From Anaerolineae bacterium (GTDB lineage Bacteria > Chloroflexota > Anaerolineae > B4-G1 > SLSP01), in contig JAPKMR010000007.1 in assembly GCA_026645815.1 (NCBI GenBank), positions 49,029 through 113,028 on the forward strand: 64,000 bases of DNA, written 5' to 3'. A program made the position numbers and the translations under genes. The notes beneath the pieces were generated by a model. It was given only the letters and a program-made list of their open reading frames with translations, made no database searches and was not told the DNA's origin. This document shows, in pieces, positions 55,236 through 63,908 of the stretch (position 1 is its first letter; each line of letters starts with the position of its first letter).

Positions 55236-56590
55236 CCCACGGGGTGATTCTGGCGACAACGCAGAGCGTTTGCCCTGAATGCTTGCGTCGCATCACAGCA
55301 TGGCGTGTGCAGCGCGGTTCCGACGTTTATCTGGTAAAAACCTGCGAGGAGCATGGTACCTTCGAGACCATCATCTGGCGTGGCGAACCGGGGCATGCTT
55401 CCTGGGTGCGTATCAAGACTCCCAGCCCCCCAGAGACCCCGCTTACTGTGGTGGGGGAGGGTTGTCCCTTCGATTGCGGTCTTTGCCCGGAGCACCGTCA
55501 ACAGACCTGCACTGCGTTGCTGGAAGTGACGCAGCGCTGCAACCTGGCATGTGATTTTTGCTTTGCTTCCGCTAACAGCGACTTGGCAGATCCAGATCTC
55601 GCGACCATTGAAGGGTGGTACCGCAGTGTGCTACGCACGGGTGTGACTGCGAATGTACAGATCTCTGGTGGCGAGCCTACGGTGCGTGATGATTTGCCCG
55701 CCATTGTGGCATTGGGGCGCGACCTGGGTTTTGGCTTCATCCAGGTGAACACCAATGGTTTGCGCTTTGCTCAGGATCCAGATTACGTCGCAGCGTTGAA
55801 GGCTGCTGGACTCGGCTCAGTGTTCCTGCAATTTGACGGGACTGACGATGCCATCTATCGAGCGCTGCGTGGTCGCGCATTGCTGGCGGAAAAGGAAGCT
55901 GCTATCGCAGCATGCACGAAGCAAGACCTGGGTGTGATTCTTGTCCCCACGCTGGTGCCGGGCGTCAATGTTCATGCTATTGGCGACATTGTGCGTTTCG
56001 CCCTGGCGCATACTCCCGTGGTGCGCGGCGTGCATTTTCAGCCGGTGAGCTACTTTGGGCGCTACCCTGCTGCTCCTACAGATGCTTCCCGGATTACCTT
56101 GCCGGAGGTTATCCGCGCCCTGGAGGTGCAAACCGAAGGCTTGGTGCGGGTTGCGAACTTTATTCCACCGGGCTGCGAGAATGCGTTGTGCTCCTTCCAT
56201 GGCAATTTCGTGCAGCTTGAAGATGGACGTCTACATGCCTGGACGCAACACCAACCACGCACATGTTGCTGCAAGCCTAAGCCCGCCGCTGAGGGCGCGG
56301 CGGAAGCACGCTCCTTTGTGGCTCATCAATGGCGAGCGCCAGAGTTGGCACCTGAATCGAAAGGACCGAGCCTCGGCGGTTGGGATGCGCTATTGGAACG
56401 TGCTAAGACCCATGTTTTCTGTATTTCCGGTATGGCTTTTCAGGATGCCTGGACGCTAGACCTGGAGCGCCTGCGTGATTGTTGTATTCACACGGTGGCG
56501 CCTGATGGACGACTCATACCTTTTTGTGCGTACAACCTCACTGCGCGCGATGGCAAAACGCTCTATCGCCAGGTGGCAGCGGAAGGTTAG
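55232..56590 (+). CDS. trsS: Radical SAM protein, TrsS-like (Cys form; no in-frame TGA)
   Basis: CPECLRRITAW...CEEHG, RCNLACDFCFASAN radical SAM CxxxCxxC, NVQISGGEPTVRDDLPAIV, FQDAWTLDLERLRDCCIHTVAPDGRLIPFCAYNLT. Confidence 0.85.
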   Translation: MTHGVILATTQSVCPECLRRITAWRVQRGSDVYLVKTCEEHGTFETIIWRGEPGHASWVRIKTPSPPETPLTVVGEGCPFDCGLCPEHRQQTCTALLEVTQRCNLACDFCFASANSDLADPDLATIEGWYRSVLRTGVTANVQISGGEPTVRDDLPAIVALGRDLGFGFIQVNTNGLRFAQDPDYVAALKAAGLGSVFLQFDGTDDAIYRALRGRALLAEKEAAIAACTKQDLGVILVPTLVPGVNVHAIGDIVRFALAHTPVVRGVHFQPVSYFGRYPAAPTDASRITLPEVIRALEVQTEGLVRVANFIPPGCENALCSFHGNFVQLEDGRLHAWTQHQPRTCCCKPKPAAEGAAEARSFVAHQWRAPELAPESKGPSLGGWDALLERAKTHVFCISGMAFQDAWTLDLERLRDCCIHTVAPDGRLIPFCAYNLTARDGKTLYRQVAAEG

Positions 56591-56592
56591 CG

Positions 56593-57912
56593 ATGAAAGC
56601 AACGCCATTGACGCCGTTGGAACCCTGGATCAGACGCAAGATGGGGGGACGTTCCGGTGCATTCGAACCTCTCCGGCGTGTGGATCTCGAGGCGTACCAA
56701 CTCGCTGCGCTGCGTGAGACCCTGGTTTGGGTAAAGCAGCGCAATGCCTTTTACCGTGCTCATCTGGCTACGGCGCCTGCAACGGTAGAGACGTTGGAAG
56801 ATTGGAACATGATTCCATTTCTTACTGCTGATGATCTGCGTGCGGAACCGCAACGCCTGGTCTGCGTCTCTCAGGGGGATATCGCCCGTGTGGTGACGCT
56901 GGACACATCGGGAACGATGGGTCAGCCCAAACGGTTATATTTCACGGCTGAGGAACAGGAACTGACGGTGGACTTCTTCCAGGTTGGAATGTCTACCTTC
57001 ACCGTGCCGGGCGATCGGGTCGTGATTCTGCTGCCTTATGCGCGTCCCGGAAGTGTGGGGAATCTGCTGGCATTGGCGCTGGCGCGTATGGGCGTGGAGG
57101 GAATCTGCCATGGTCCTGTGAGCGATATTGCGGAGACGTTGGCGCTTCTGGAGACTACCAGGGCGAATGGGTTGGTGGGCATCCCGGCGCAGGTGTTGGC
57201 TTTAGCACGCGCGTCGCAGCCGAAAGGTGGGTTTGCCCCCCGCTTTGCGCTTCTTACCACAGATCACGTGCCTGCTGCCATTGTGAGTGCTGTGGAAGGT
57301 GCATGGGGTTGCACTGTCTACAATCATTACGGTATGACGGAAATGGGGTTGGGGGGTGGTGTGGACTGCGCGGCGCGACGCGGCTATCATTTGCGCGAGG
57401 CCGACCTTTACGTAGAGATTGTGGATGTTGCGGGGAAACCGGTAGCGCCTGGGGAATATGGGGAGATTGTCTTTACTACGCTTACGCGCCGCGGGATGCC
57501 GCTATTGCGATATCGCACGGGTGATTGGGGGCGTTTTCTGCCGGATTCGTGCCCGTGTGGAACGGTGCTCAAGACGCTGGAGCATGTTAGCTGCCGGCTT
57601 GCTGACAGGGTGCTGGTAGGAACTGAGGTATTGTCGTTAGCGGCGTTAAGTGAAGCGCTCTTCGCCTTGGATGGGGTGGTGGATTTTACGGCGACATTAG
57701 ATCGTAGTGCCGGTCAGAACGTGCTTTTGATTCGCGTAGTCGCAGTTACTGAGGTTCCGGCGCGTGCAGTATTGCTGGCACTGCCAGTGATAGCGAATGC
57801 TATAGCGATAGAAGGCTTGCGATTGGAGGTCACTATGGTGCCGGTTGCGCCGGAAGAGGGTTATGTCCCGATGCCGGCGAAGCGCCACTTCAGGGTGGTG
57901 GGGAGTGGATGA
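56593..57912 (+). CDS. AMP-dependent ligase, phenylacetate-CoA ligase-like (DVU_1553-like)
   Basis: VTLDTSGTMGQPKRLYFTAEEQ...YNHYGMTEMGLGGGVDC...YGEIVFTTLTRRGMPLLRYRTGDWGRF. Confidence 0.87.
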   Translation: MKATPLTPLEPWIRRKMGGRSGAFEPLRRVDLEAYQLAALRETLVWVKQRNAFYRAHLATAPATVETLEDWNMIPFLTADDLRAEPQRLVCVSQGDIARVVTLDTSGTMGQPKRLYFTAEEQELTVDFFQVGMSTFTVPGDRVVILLPYARPGSVGNLLALALARMGVEGICHGPVSDIAETLALLETTRANGLVGIPAQVLALARASQPKGGFAPRFALLTTDHVPAAIVSAVEGAWGCTVYNHYGMTEMGLGGGVDCAARRGYHLREADLYVEIVDVAGKPVAPGEYGEIVFTTLTRRGMPLLRYRTGDWGRFLPDSCPCGTVLKTLEHVSCRLADRVLVGTEVLSLAALSEALFALDGVVDFTATLDRSAGQNVLLIRVVAVTEVPARAVLLALPVIANAIAIEGLRLEVTMVPVAPEEGYVPMPAKRHFRVVGSG

Positions 57913-57983
57913 CTGTCTCCATTACCACCGCTCTTTATCGTTCGTCTTGTTGTCTGAACTTCATTGATAGGGGGAGGTAGGCA

Positions 57984-58823
57984 TTGGAACTCGTGACAGA
58001 TTGGCTCGAGTTATGGCGTCAGTTGGTGGAAGCCCAACGTGAGGGATGGCGAGTCGAGGGAAGGGCTGATGCTGATGTGTGGCGCGCCAAGGCGCGTGCT
58101 TATCATGAGACTGTAATGCGGCGCTGGGCAACGCCGGATTCCAGTCGTGATTTCATCGCTGCTGATTTGAGTGTGCATGGCAGCGATACGGTAGTTGATG
58201 TGGGCGCCGGCAGTGGCTCATGGACGGTGTTTCTGGCGAGGATGGCGCGTCATGTTACGGCGATTGACCCTTCGCCAGCCATGCTAGAGGTGCTGCATGA
58301 GAATGTCGCGGCGGCAGGACTCTCCAATGTGAGTGTCATGGAGGGAGGGTGGTTGCAAGTAGATGTGGCGCCGCACGACGTGGTATTTTGTTCTCACGCG
58401 ATCTATGGCACGGCAGATATTGAGGCATTTGTGCGAAAGATGGAAGCTGCGGCACGGCGGCGGTGTTATTTGTTGTTGCGCACGCCTCTGCCTAACGGGG
58501 TCATGGCTGAGGCGGCGCGTCGCATTTGGGGACAGCCCTATGATAGCGCGAATTTCCAGGTGGCGTACAATGCACTGCTGCAGATGGGGATTTGTGCCAA
58601 CGTGGTCTTTGAGGACAGTGGTTGCTGGCAGCCCTGGACAAGTGCCAGTTTGGATGAGGCTCTGGCGGATGCGAAACGCCGCTTTGGGCTGGAAGCGACT
58701 TCCGAGTATGACGCGTTTCTTTGGGATTTGTTAAACCGGCGATTGGTGCGCGAGCAGGAGCAGTTAGTGTGGCCAAGTGCCACACGTTCCGCGCTGGTTT
58801 ATTGGGATGTACAGGCTTTGTGA
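57984..58823 (+). CDS. Second class I SAM-dependent methyltransferase
   Basis: DTVVDVGAGSGSWTVFLARMARHVTAIDPSPAMLEVLHENVAAAGLSNVSVMEGGW; TTG start after gggggagg RBS. Confidence 0.85.
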   Translation: MELVTDWLELWRQLVEAQREGWRVEGRADADVWRAKARAYHETVMRRWATPDSSRDFIAADLSVHGSDTVVDVGAGSGSWTVFLARMARHVTAIDPSPAMLEVLHENVAAAGLSNVSVMEGGWLQVDVAPHDVVFCSHAIYGTADIEAFVRKMEAAARRRCYLLLRTPLPNGVMAEAARRIWGQPYDSANFQVAYNALLQMGICANVVFEDSGCWQPWTSASLDEALADAKRRFGLEATSEYDAFLWDLLNRRLVREQEQLVWPSATRSALVYWDVQAL

Positions 58824-59059
58824 TGGAGATTTTATCTTATGCTGAGGCAGTGCATTTGTTTGAGCAGTGGGGCTTCCGGGTGGAGTCTGGACCTCGTGCT
58901 GGGGAGGTGACGCTGATCCTCGAAACGCCTGAGGGACGCACTTACGCGGTGCACCCGGTGGAATTGTTGCCGCAGATGGCGGCATCAGCCCTGGCGGTGC
59001 GATGGCACAATGGGGTCGGCGCGCAGGCAGCGACTGGAGTGCAGCTCTGCCGGCATTAG
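58823..59059 (+). CDS. Small conserved-looking hypothetical protein (78 aa)
   Basis: MEILSYAEAVHLFEQWGFRVESGPRAGEVTLILETPEGRTYAVHPVELLPQM; start overlaps upstream stop (TGATG). Confidence 0.55.
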   Translation: MEILSYAEAVHLFEQWGFRVESGPRAGEVTLILETPEGRTYAVHPVELLPQMAASALAVRWHNGVGAQAATGVQLCRH

Positions 59060-59077
59060 TTTGCGGTAAAGGAAAAC

Positions 59078-59112
59078 CTATCGCGGGGCAGGTCGAACCT
59101 GTCCCGCGATAG
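59078..59112. terminator. Bidirectional terminator hairpin between convergent operons
   Basis: CTATCGCGGGGCAGGT-CGA-ACCTGTCCCGCGATAG. Confidence 0.65.
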
Positions 59113-59150
59113 AGTTTATTTAGTGTAGAACTTGGATGATGGCTGCGCGT

Positions 59151-59525
59151 TTAGTCGAGCATCTGACCTAGCTGCGCGATTAGATGGTCGGCAATCTGTT
59201 CATAGGGAATGCTTGTGGGCCATTCAGCCTGGAATTTCCAATCCGGCAGAAGGTGCAGCTGCAGCGTCTCTTCATGCCAGGATAAACAGACTCCGTAGAG
59301 GTAGCTCTGCGGGGGTTTCTGCGTTCCCGGCTTTGGCGGGGTGCAGGGGGTATCGCGTGCTCGCTCGATAGCCCGCGCTAGCTGGGTCGAGAGTGATCGC
59401 CCGCGTGTCAAGCTGATGCGTGGTAGGGGTTGAAGTGCTACCCACTCGTTATCTGGTTCATGGCACATGGGGATGATGATGAAGCCTCGTCCACTGGCGT
59501 AGATGTAGATTTTCCGTTCGTTCAT
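59151..59525 (-). CDS. Hypothetical protein
   Basis: 125-aa ORF (MNERKIYIYASGRGFIIIPMCHEPDNEWVAL...), last gene of the PadR-ABC operon direction. Confidence 0.5.
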   Translation of the reverse strand: MNERKIYIYASGRGFIIIPMCHEPDNEWVALQPLPRISLTRGRSLSTQLARAIERARDTPCTPPKPGTQKPPQSYLYGVCLSWHEETLQLHLLPDWKFQAEWPTSIPYEQIADHLIAQLGQMLD

Positions 59526-59561
59526 TGTACTTTTACCTGCCTTGTTCAATTTCGAAACCGC

Positions 59562-60338
59562 TTACTGTGCCAGAACAATGCGGTGACCTTCTACCTGCAT
59601 GACCTGGATAGGGACATTGTAAGTGCGGGTGAGATTCTCGGCGGTGAAGATGTCCTCAAGGGGTCCGGCAGCAAGCGCCTGACCTTCGCGCATCAGCACG
59701 ACGTAGTCAGCGAGGGCGGCAGCTAGATCTGGTTCGTGAGTGGTGAGGATAGCGGTGACGCCCGCGGCGACCTGTTCTTTTACCAATGAGAGCACCCGCC
59801 CTTTGTTTCCCAAGTCGAGGTGCGCCGTGGGTTCATCCAGCAGGAGCACCCGTGGTTCCTGTGCCAGAGCGCGCGCAAGCAACACCAGCTGGCGCTCTCC
59901 ACCACTTAAGGTTTGCAGCGGTCGCGTTGCCATTTCCGTTGCCCCTACCCGCGCCAGAGCGCTGTGAGCGATGGCAAAGTCTTCGGGGCGTGGCGATTCC
60001 AGCAGGCTGAGATAGGGCGCACGTCCCAAGAGCACATATTCTTGCACGGTAAAACTGAAAGGGATGGCTTCTTCCTGAGCCACAAGGCCCACCAGACGCC
60101 CCAACTCGCGCCGGGAATAACTGCGCTGGGGACGCTGCGCTAATAGCACGTCACCTGTAGCAGGTGTGAGTAAACCCAGAATCAGGTGGAGCAGGGTGGA
60201 CTTCCCGGCGCCGTTGGGACCAAGGATCGCCGTGATGGAACCGGGTGGAATTTCCAACGAGAGACCTTCAAAGACGGATATCTCGCGTCCGTCGTAGCGG
60301 AAATGAATGTTGGAGAGGGTGATGGGAATGGATGTCAT
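59562..60338 (-). CDS. FecE/BtuD-type ABC transporter ATP-binding protein
   Basis: ITAILGPNGAGKSTLLHLILGLL...TLSGGERQLVLLARALAQEPRVLLLDEPTAHLDLGNK. Confidence 0.95.
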   Translation of the reverse strand: MTSIPITLSNIHFRYDGREISVFEGLSLEIPPGSITAILGPNGAGKSTLLHLILGLLTPATGDVLLAQRPQRSYSRRELGRLVGLVAQEEAIPFSFTVQEYVLLGRAPYLSLLESPRPEDFAIAHSALARVGATEMATRPLQTLSGGERQLVLLARALAQEPRVLLLDEPTAHLDLGNKGRVLSLVKEQVAAGVTAILTTHEPDLAAALADYVVLMREGQALAAGPLEDIFTAENLTRTYNVPIQVMQVEGHRIVLAQ

Positions 60339-60350
60339 TGTGCCTGACTC

Positions 60351-61463
60351 TTAACCTGTAGTGCCGTGCCCCAACGAGCGCGGCTGAATCAACATGAGTG
60401 CGATGAAGATGCTTGCTCCGATAAGTGAGGCAAGGATGCCCAGGGGGATTTCGCCAGGGAGCATGGTGCGGGCGAGTGTATCACAGAATACGGCAAAAGC
60501 GCCGCCGATCAGTAAGGCTCCAGGAAGTGAGCCTTGTGCATCTGCCCCCAAGAGGCGCCGTGCGAGATGCGGTACAATGAGGCCAATCCAACCGACAATG
60601 CCGGAGACGGAGACGACGACGGAGACGGCAGCAACGGCGGCAACTAACAACACCATCCGTTCGCGGGCGGGGGCGGCGCCTAGGGAGAAGGCAGTTGCAT
60701 CATCTAGCGCCAGTAGATTGAGCCTCCAACGTAGAAGGAGCAGTAATGCCAGTGCAGCAACTGTCACGGGGAGAATCGAGAGCGTTTTGGTCCAGGTAAC
60801 GCTCCATAAAGCCCCTAACATCCAGAAAACGAGCTCCGGCAGTTGCGTTAGTGGGTCGGCGACATATTTGAGGATACCCACACCCGCCGAAAACAGCGCG
60901 GAGACGGCAATGCCGGCGAGGACGAGTCGCAGCGTCCAACCTCCGTAGCGGATACGGCGCGCGAGAGTGCTAGAGAGCAGCAGCCCCAGGAAACCAAAGG
61001 TCGCTGCTGAAGCTTGAATGCCGGGTCCGGCGGCGTTCCACGCGACGATACTCAACGCTGCACCAAAGGCAGCGCCCTGAGAGACCCCCAGAAAGCCGGG
61101 TTCGACCAGTGGATTGCGAAAGATCATCTGGAAAACAGTGCCTGCGCCTGCAAGAGTCATTCCCAGGAGCACTGCTGCGAGGATGCGCGGCAATCGCAGA
61201 TTGAGGACAATCTGACGCGCCATGGGGTCTTCGGCGAGCAGTCGAGGCGACATCCAGTAGGGTGCGGGATAGCGCCCACTAAAAATCGCCACGACGACCA
61301 TGAGTAACAGCATTGCGGCAAGCCCCCACAGCAGGCGCCTGCGTCCCGAAGAACTCCCATGAGTTTCTGGAGAGCTCCTATTCTTGGAGCTCTCCAAACC
61401 TTCGTGAGGGTTGCGTATTTGTGATAACGCATTTTGGGGGTGATCTGTGCTGCTATGCTCCAT
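60351..61463 (-). CDS. FecCD-family ABC transporter permease
   Basis: LNLRLPRILAAVLLGMTLAGAGTVFQMIFRNPLVEPGFLGVSQGAAFGAALSI...WIGLIVPHLARRLLG. Confidence 0.94.
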   Translation of the reverse strand: MEHSSTDHPQNALSQIRNPHEGLESSKNRSSPETHGSSSGRRRLLWGLAAMLLLMVVVAIFSGRYPAPYWMSPRLLAEDPMARQIVLNLRLPRILAAVLLGMTLAGAGTVFQMIFRNPLVEPGFLGVSQGAAFGAALSIVAWNAAGPGIQASAATFGFLGLLLSSTLARRIRYGGWTLRLVLAGIAVSALFSAGVGILKYVADPLTQLPELVFWMLGALWSVTWTKTLSILPVTVAALALLLLLRWRLNLLALDDATAFSLGAAPARERMVLLVAAVAAVSVVVSVSGIVGWIGLIVPHLARRLLGADAQGSLPGALLIGGAFAVFCDTLARTMLPGEIPLGILASLIGASIFIALMLIQPRSLGHGTTG

Positions 61464-61470
61464 CAATTTG

Positions 61471-62559
61471 CTAATCCAGACGAGTGATAGGCAGAATCTC
61501 CGCATCAATCGCGGCACGATCCAGGCCGTAGAGATCTTCGTAGAAGCGATAGAATTCAGCCTGCATATCTATATCTGCAAAACGCTCCGGTTGGATTTGC
61601 TTCGCCAACCAGAGTAGACCCAACCCCCAACGGGTGTCGGGCTGATCCCAACTATAGAAATCCGAGGCAAAGGGGTAGATCTGTTCGCTGCTAACCGCAG
61701 GCATCTGTGCCCATTGTGGATCCGCTTTAAGGGTTGCGACGATTTCAGCTGAGGAACCGGAGTAGTTGATGATATAGATCTGATCGGGGTTCCATGCTGC
61801 GATTTGTTCGAGATTGACCACTGCCCAACCGCCGCCTTGTGCCGCCTCGAGCCAGATGGGTTGCCCGCCTGCCAGAGTGACGAGGGTGGTTTGGATCCAT
61901 GATGCGGGTGGTACCTTGAAGGCTATCTCTTCGCCCGTTGCTGCGTACTGGAGAAGAAGCACACGGGGTTTATCTGCATCCGTTAATCCCTCGGTGCCCT
62001 TTGCCGCACGATCGAGGATGTCGCGGTAATATTCCCACAATTCAGTGGCGCGCTCTGTGTTGCCAAGTGCTTGCCCCATGGTTTTGAGGTCGCGTTCGTA
62101 TTGCTCAGGCGTTTCTAGATCCAGATAGATGACCGGGATTCCCAATTGTTCGAGCGTTGTGCCGACAGAGTCGCGCATGTAGCTCTTCAGAAGGACGAGA
62201 TCTGGCTGTGTAGCTGCAATCTCCTCCGCAGGGGCATCGGATTCAAAGAGCGATTTGGTTTGTGCGTCAGGATCTAGCATCTGTGCAAAGGCTACAGCAG
62301 CCTGTTTCGTGGATTTGGTCAGCGCGGAGACCCGCGAGGGCATATCAGGAAAAAGGTAAAGCGCGTCGCTGATCATGAAGTTGGCCCGTCCGCCGATGGC
62401 GATGCGCTGCGGCGGTGCGGGTAGGGTGACCTCGCGACCGAGTGCATCGGTTGCTGTCAACGTGGTAGATTCGGGTGTGGTTGGTTGCGCACCTGAACAG
62501 GCAACCGATCCCCAGAGCAATACCAACAGCACTATTCCAGAAAGCAGTTTGTGTGTCAT
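61471..62559 (-). CDS. ABC transporter periplasmic substrate-binding lipoprotein (FecB/BtuF-type)
   Basis: Lipobox LLWGSVACSGAQ; TDALGREVTLPAPPQRIAIGGRANFM...EEIAATQPDLVLL. Confidence 0.92.
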   Translation of the reverse strand: MTHKLLSGIVLLVLLWGSVACSGAQPTTPESTTLTATDALGREVTLPAPPQRIAIGGRANFMISDALYLFPDMPSRVSALTKSTKQAAVAFAQMLDPDAQTKSLFESDAPAEEIAATQPDLVLLKSYMRDSVGTTLEQLGIPVIYLDLETPEQYERDLKTMGQALGNTERATELWEYYRDILDRAAKGTEGLTDADKPRVLLLQYAATGEEIAFKVPPASWIQTTLVTLAGGQPIWLEAAQGGGWAVVNLEQIAAWNPDQIYIINYSGSSAEIVATLKADPQWAQMPAVSSEQIYPFASDFYSWDQPDTRWGLGLLWLAKQIQPERFADIDMQAEFYRFYEDLYGLDRAAIDAEILPITRLD

Positions 62560-62711
62560 GATGATCTCCTTGAGCGAAATAGGTAAACTGGATACGCCAT
62601 TTGGAAAGCTATCTTCCTACCCTTGATCCTTGACCATGGAGGACAGACGCTTCTCTGCTTTCTGGAACAAGTCTTCATCTGCCATCCGTGGTCAAAAAGA
62701 CGTGAATTCTA

Positions 62712-63278
62712 CTATTCATCCAGGGTGTTGGTTGCTGCCGCTGTGTCTTCGGTCTCTATCTGCTTCAGCCACGCGAGCATGGCCTGCACCTGTCCCACAC
62801 GAAAACGGTAGACGAGAGCTTCGTAGCTGGTGGGGTTGAGGGCATCGAGCGTGTTTTGCAGCTCTGCTAACCACTTGTAGAAAATGGTCTCCTGCGCTGC
62901 CAATAACACGTGAAGTGCTGCATCACCTTGTTGCTGGGCGAAATAGACCTTCGCCAAAAACTCCAGGCGAAGATCGCGCCCGCGCGGTACCGGGGTACGA
63001 ACCCAGGCTTCCAACGCAGTGCGTCCGGCGGGGGTGGGGGTGTGAATTTTCCGCGGCGGACGCGCCTCCTGTGTCTCGAGCGTGGTTGTAAGATAACCGC
63101 GCTCTTCCAGGCGGGCGAGGACGGCATAGAGCTGGCTCTGCTTGATGTGCCAAACCAGTCTCAAGCCGGTGGTTACGGTCAAACGCTGGTGTAGCTCGTA
63201 ACCGTGCATCGGCTTTTCGGCGAGTAAGCCGAGCAGGCTCCATTCGATGGTCAAGGGTGCTACAGGTAATGGGCTCAA
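62712..63278 (-). CDS. PadR family transcriptional regulator
   Basis: EWSLLGLLAEKPMHGYELHQRL...LRLVWHIKQSQLYAVLARLEERGYLTTTLE; start codon uncertain (TTG at 63278). Confidence 0.9.
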   Translation of the reverse strand: MSPLPVAPLTIEWSLLGLLAEKPMHGYELHQRLTVTTGLRLVWHIKQSQLYAVLARLEERGYLTTTLETQEARPPRKIHTPTPAGRTALEAWVRTPVPRGRDLRLEFLAKVYFAQQQGDAALHVLLAAQETIFYKWLAELQNTLDALNPTSYEALVYRFRVGQVQAMLAWLKQIETEDTAAATNTLDE

Positions 63279-63280
63279 AG

Positions 63281-63316
63281 TATACTCATTGATTGATTAC
63301 TTATTTAATGAGTATA
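63281..63316. promoter_or_regulatory. Probable PadR operator
   Basis: Perfect inverted repeat TATACTCATT-N16-AATGAGTATA directly upstream of padR. Confidence 0.72.
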
Positions 63317-63411
63317 AAGGATAAAGCAGAGGTGTCAAGCTCAATGATGACGAGGGTGCGTTTCAAAACGGAGGTGAAAACCTCAGGCGCCCCTACAGGG
63401 CGCAGAAGAGA

Positions 63412-63455
63412 ATTGATTTTTGGCGGCGGGACAAGCCCCGCCGCCAAAAATCAAT
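63412..63455. repeat. Perfect 19-bp-stem hairpin (TTTTT/AAAAA family)
   Basis: ATTGATTTTTGGCGGCGGG-ACAAGC-CCCGCCGCCAAAAATCAAT. Confidence 0.8.
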
Positions 63456-63529
63456 CAAAGAAAGGCATTTGTATGGTAGTCGTCTTGCTTTTACCCCTAA
63501 GTTGAAACGCACCCGATGACGACTGTGGC

Positions 63530-63707
63530 CCAGTAGTGCATAGCTGATGGTGGATTTGCCAGCGCCGCTCGCGCCAGAGACGATCAGGAGCGGCAGGCGC
63601 GGGAAGTGATGTTGGTGACCGCATTCTGGGCAGATGGCAACGTTACGATCTGGATCAATGGTTTTATCCGCGCGATAAGCGCCACATTGAAGGCAGGCGT
63701 TGAACAT
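63530..63707 (-). pseudogene. Truncated zinc-ribbon + P-loop nucleoside/nucleotide kinase-like gene
   Basis: MFNACLQCGAYRADKTIDPDRNVAICPECGHQHHFPRLPLLIVSGASGAGKSTISYALLG, then non-homologous-looking tail into the hairpin region. Confidence 0.6.
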
Positions 63708-63774
63708 GCGAGATCGGCTTCGTTTACTTGCGTTGCGCCCGTAGTAACGGGATTTGGTTTGATTGTGTGTGGAG

Positions 63775-63848
63775 TGGGCGGTACAGGACTCGAACCTGTG
63801 ACCTCCTCCGTGTAAAGGAGGCGCTCTAACCGACTGAGCTAACCGCCC
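63775..63848 (-). tRNA. tRNA-Val (anticodon TAC)
   Basis: gggcggttagctcagtcggttagagcgcctccttTACacggaggaggtcacaggttcgagtcctgtaccgccca; full cloverleaf, acceptor GGGCGGT/ACCGCCC. Confidence 0.95.
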
Positions 63849-63908
63849 AAGGACGTATCATACCAGGGTTCGATTTGAAGTCAACCTGGCTATTGGATAG
63901 TCTCCCTG

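Noticed and set aside
55232-56590. Possible selenocysteine (in-frame TGA) in the TrsS-like gene
   Set aside because: ORF is open to its stop at 56,590 and all key positions are Cys; no internal TGA to recode.
23556-63455. CRISPR array
   Set aside because: The palindromic repeats are scattered, single-copy per site, without regularly spaced units or cas genes.
63393-63529. C-terminal half of the 104-aa minus ORF as real coding sequence
   Set aside because: It reads through the long hairpin and intergenic-looking sequence; only the part up to the P-loop resembles a protein family.
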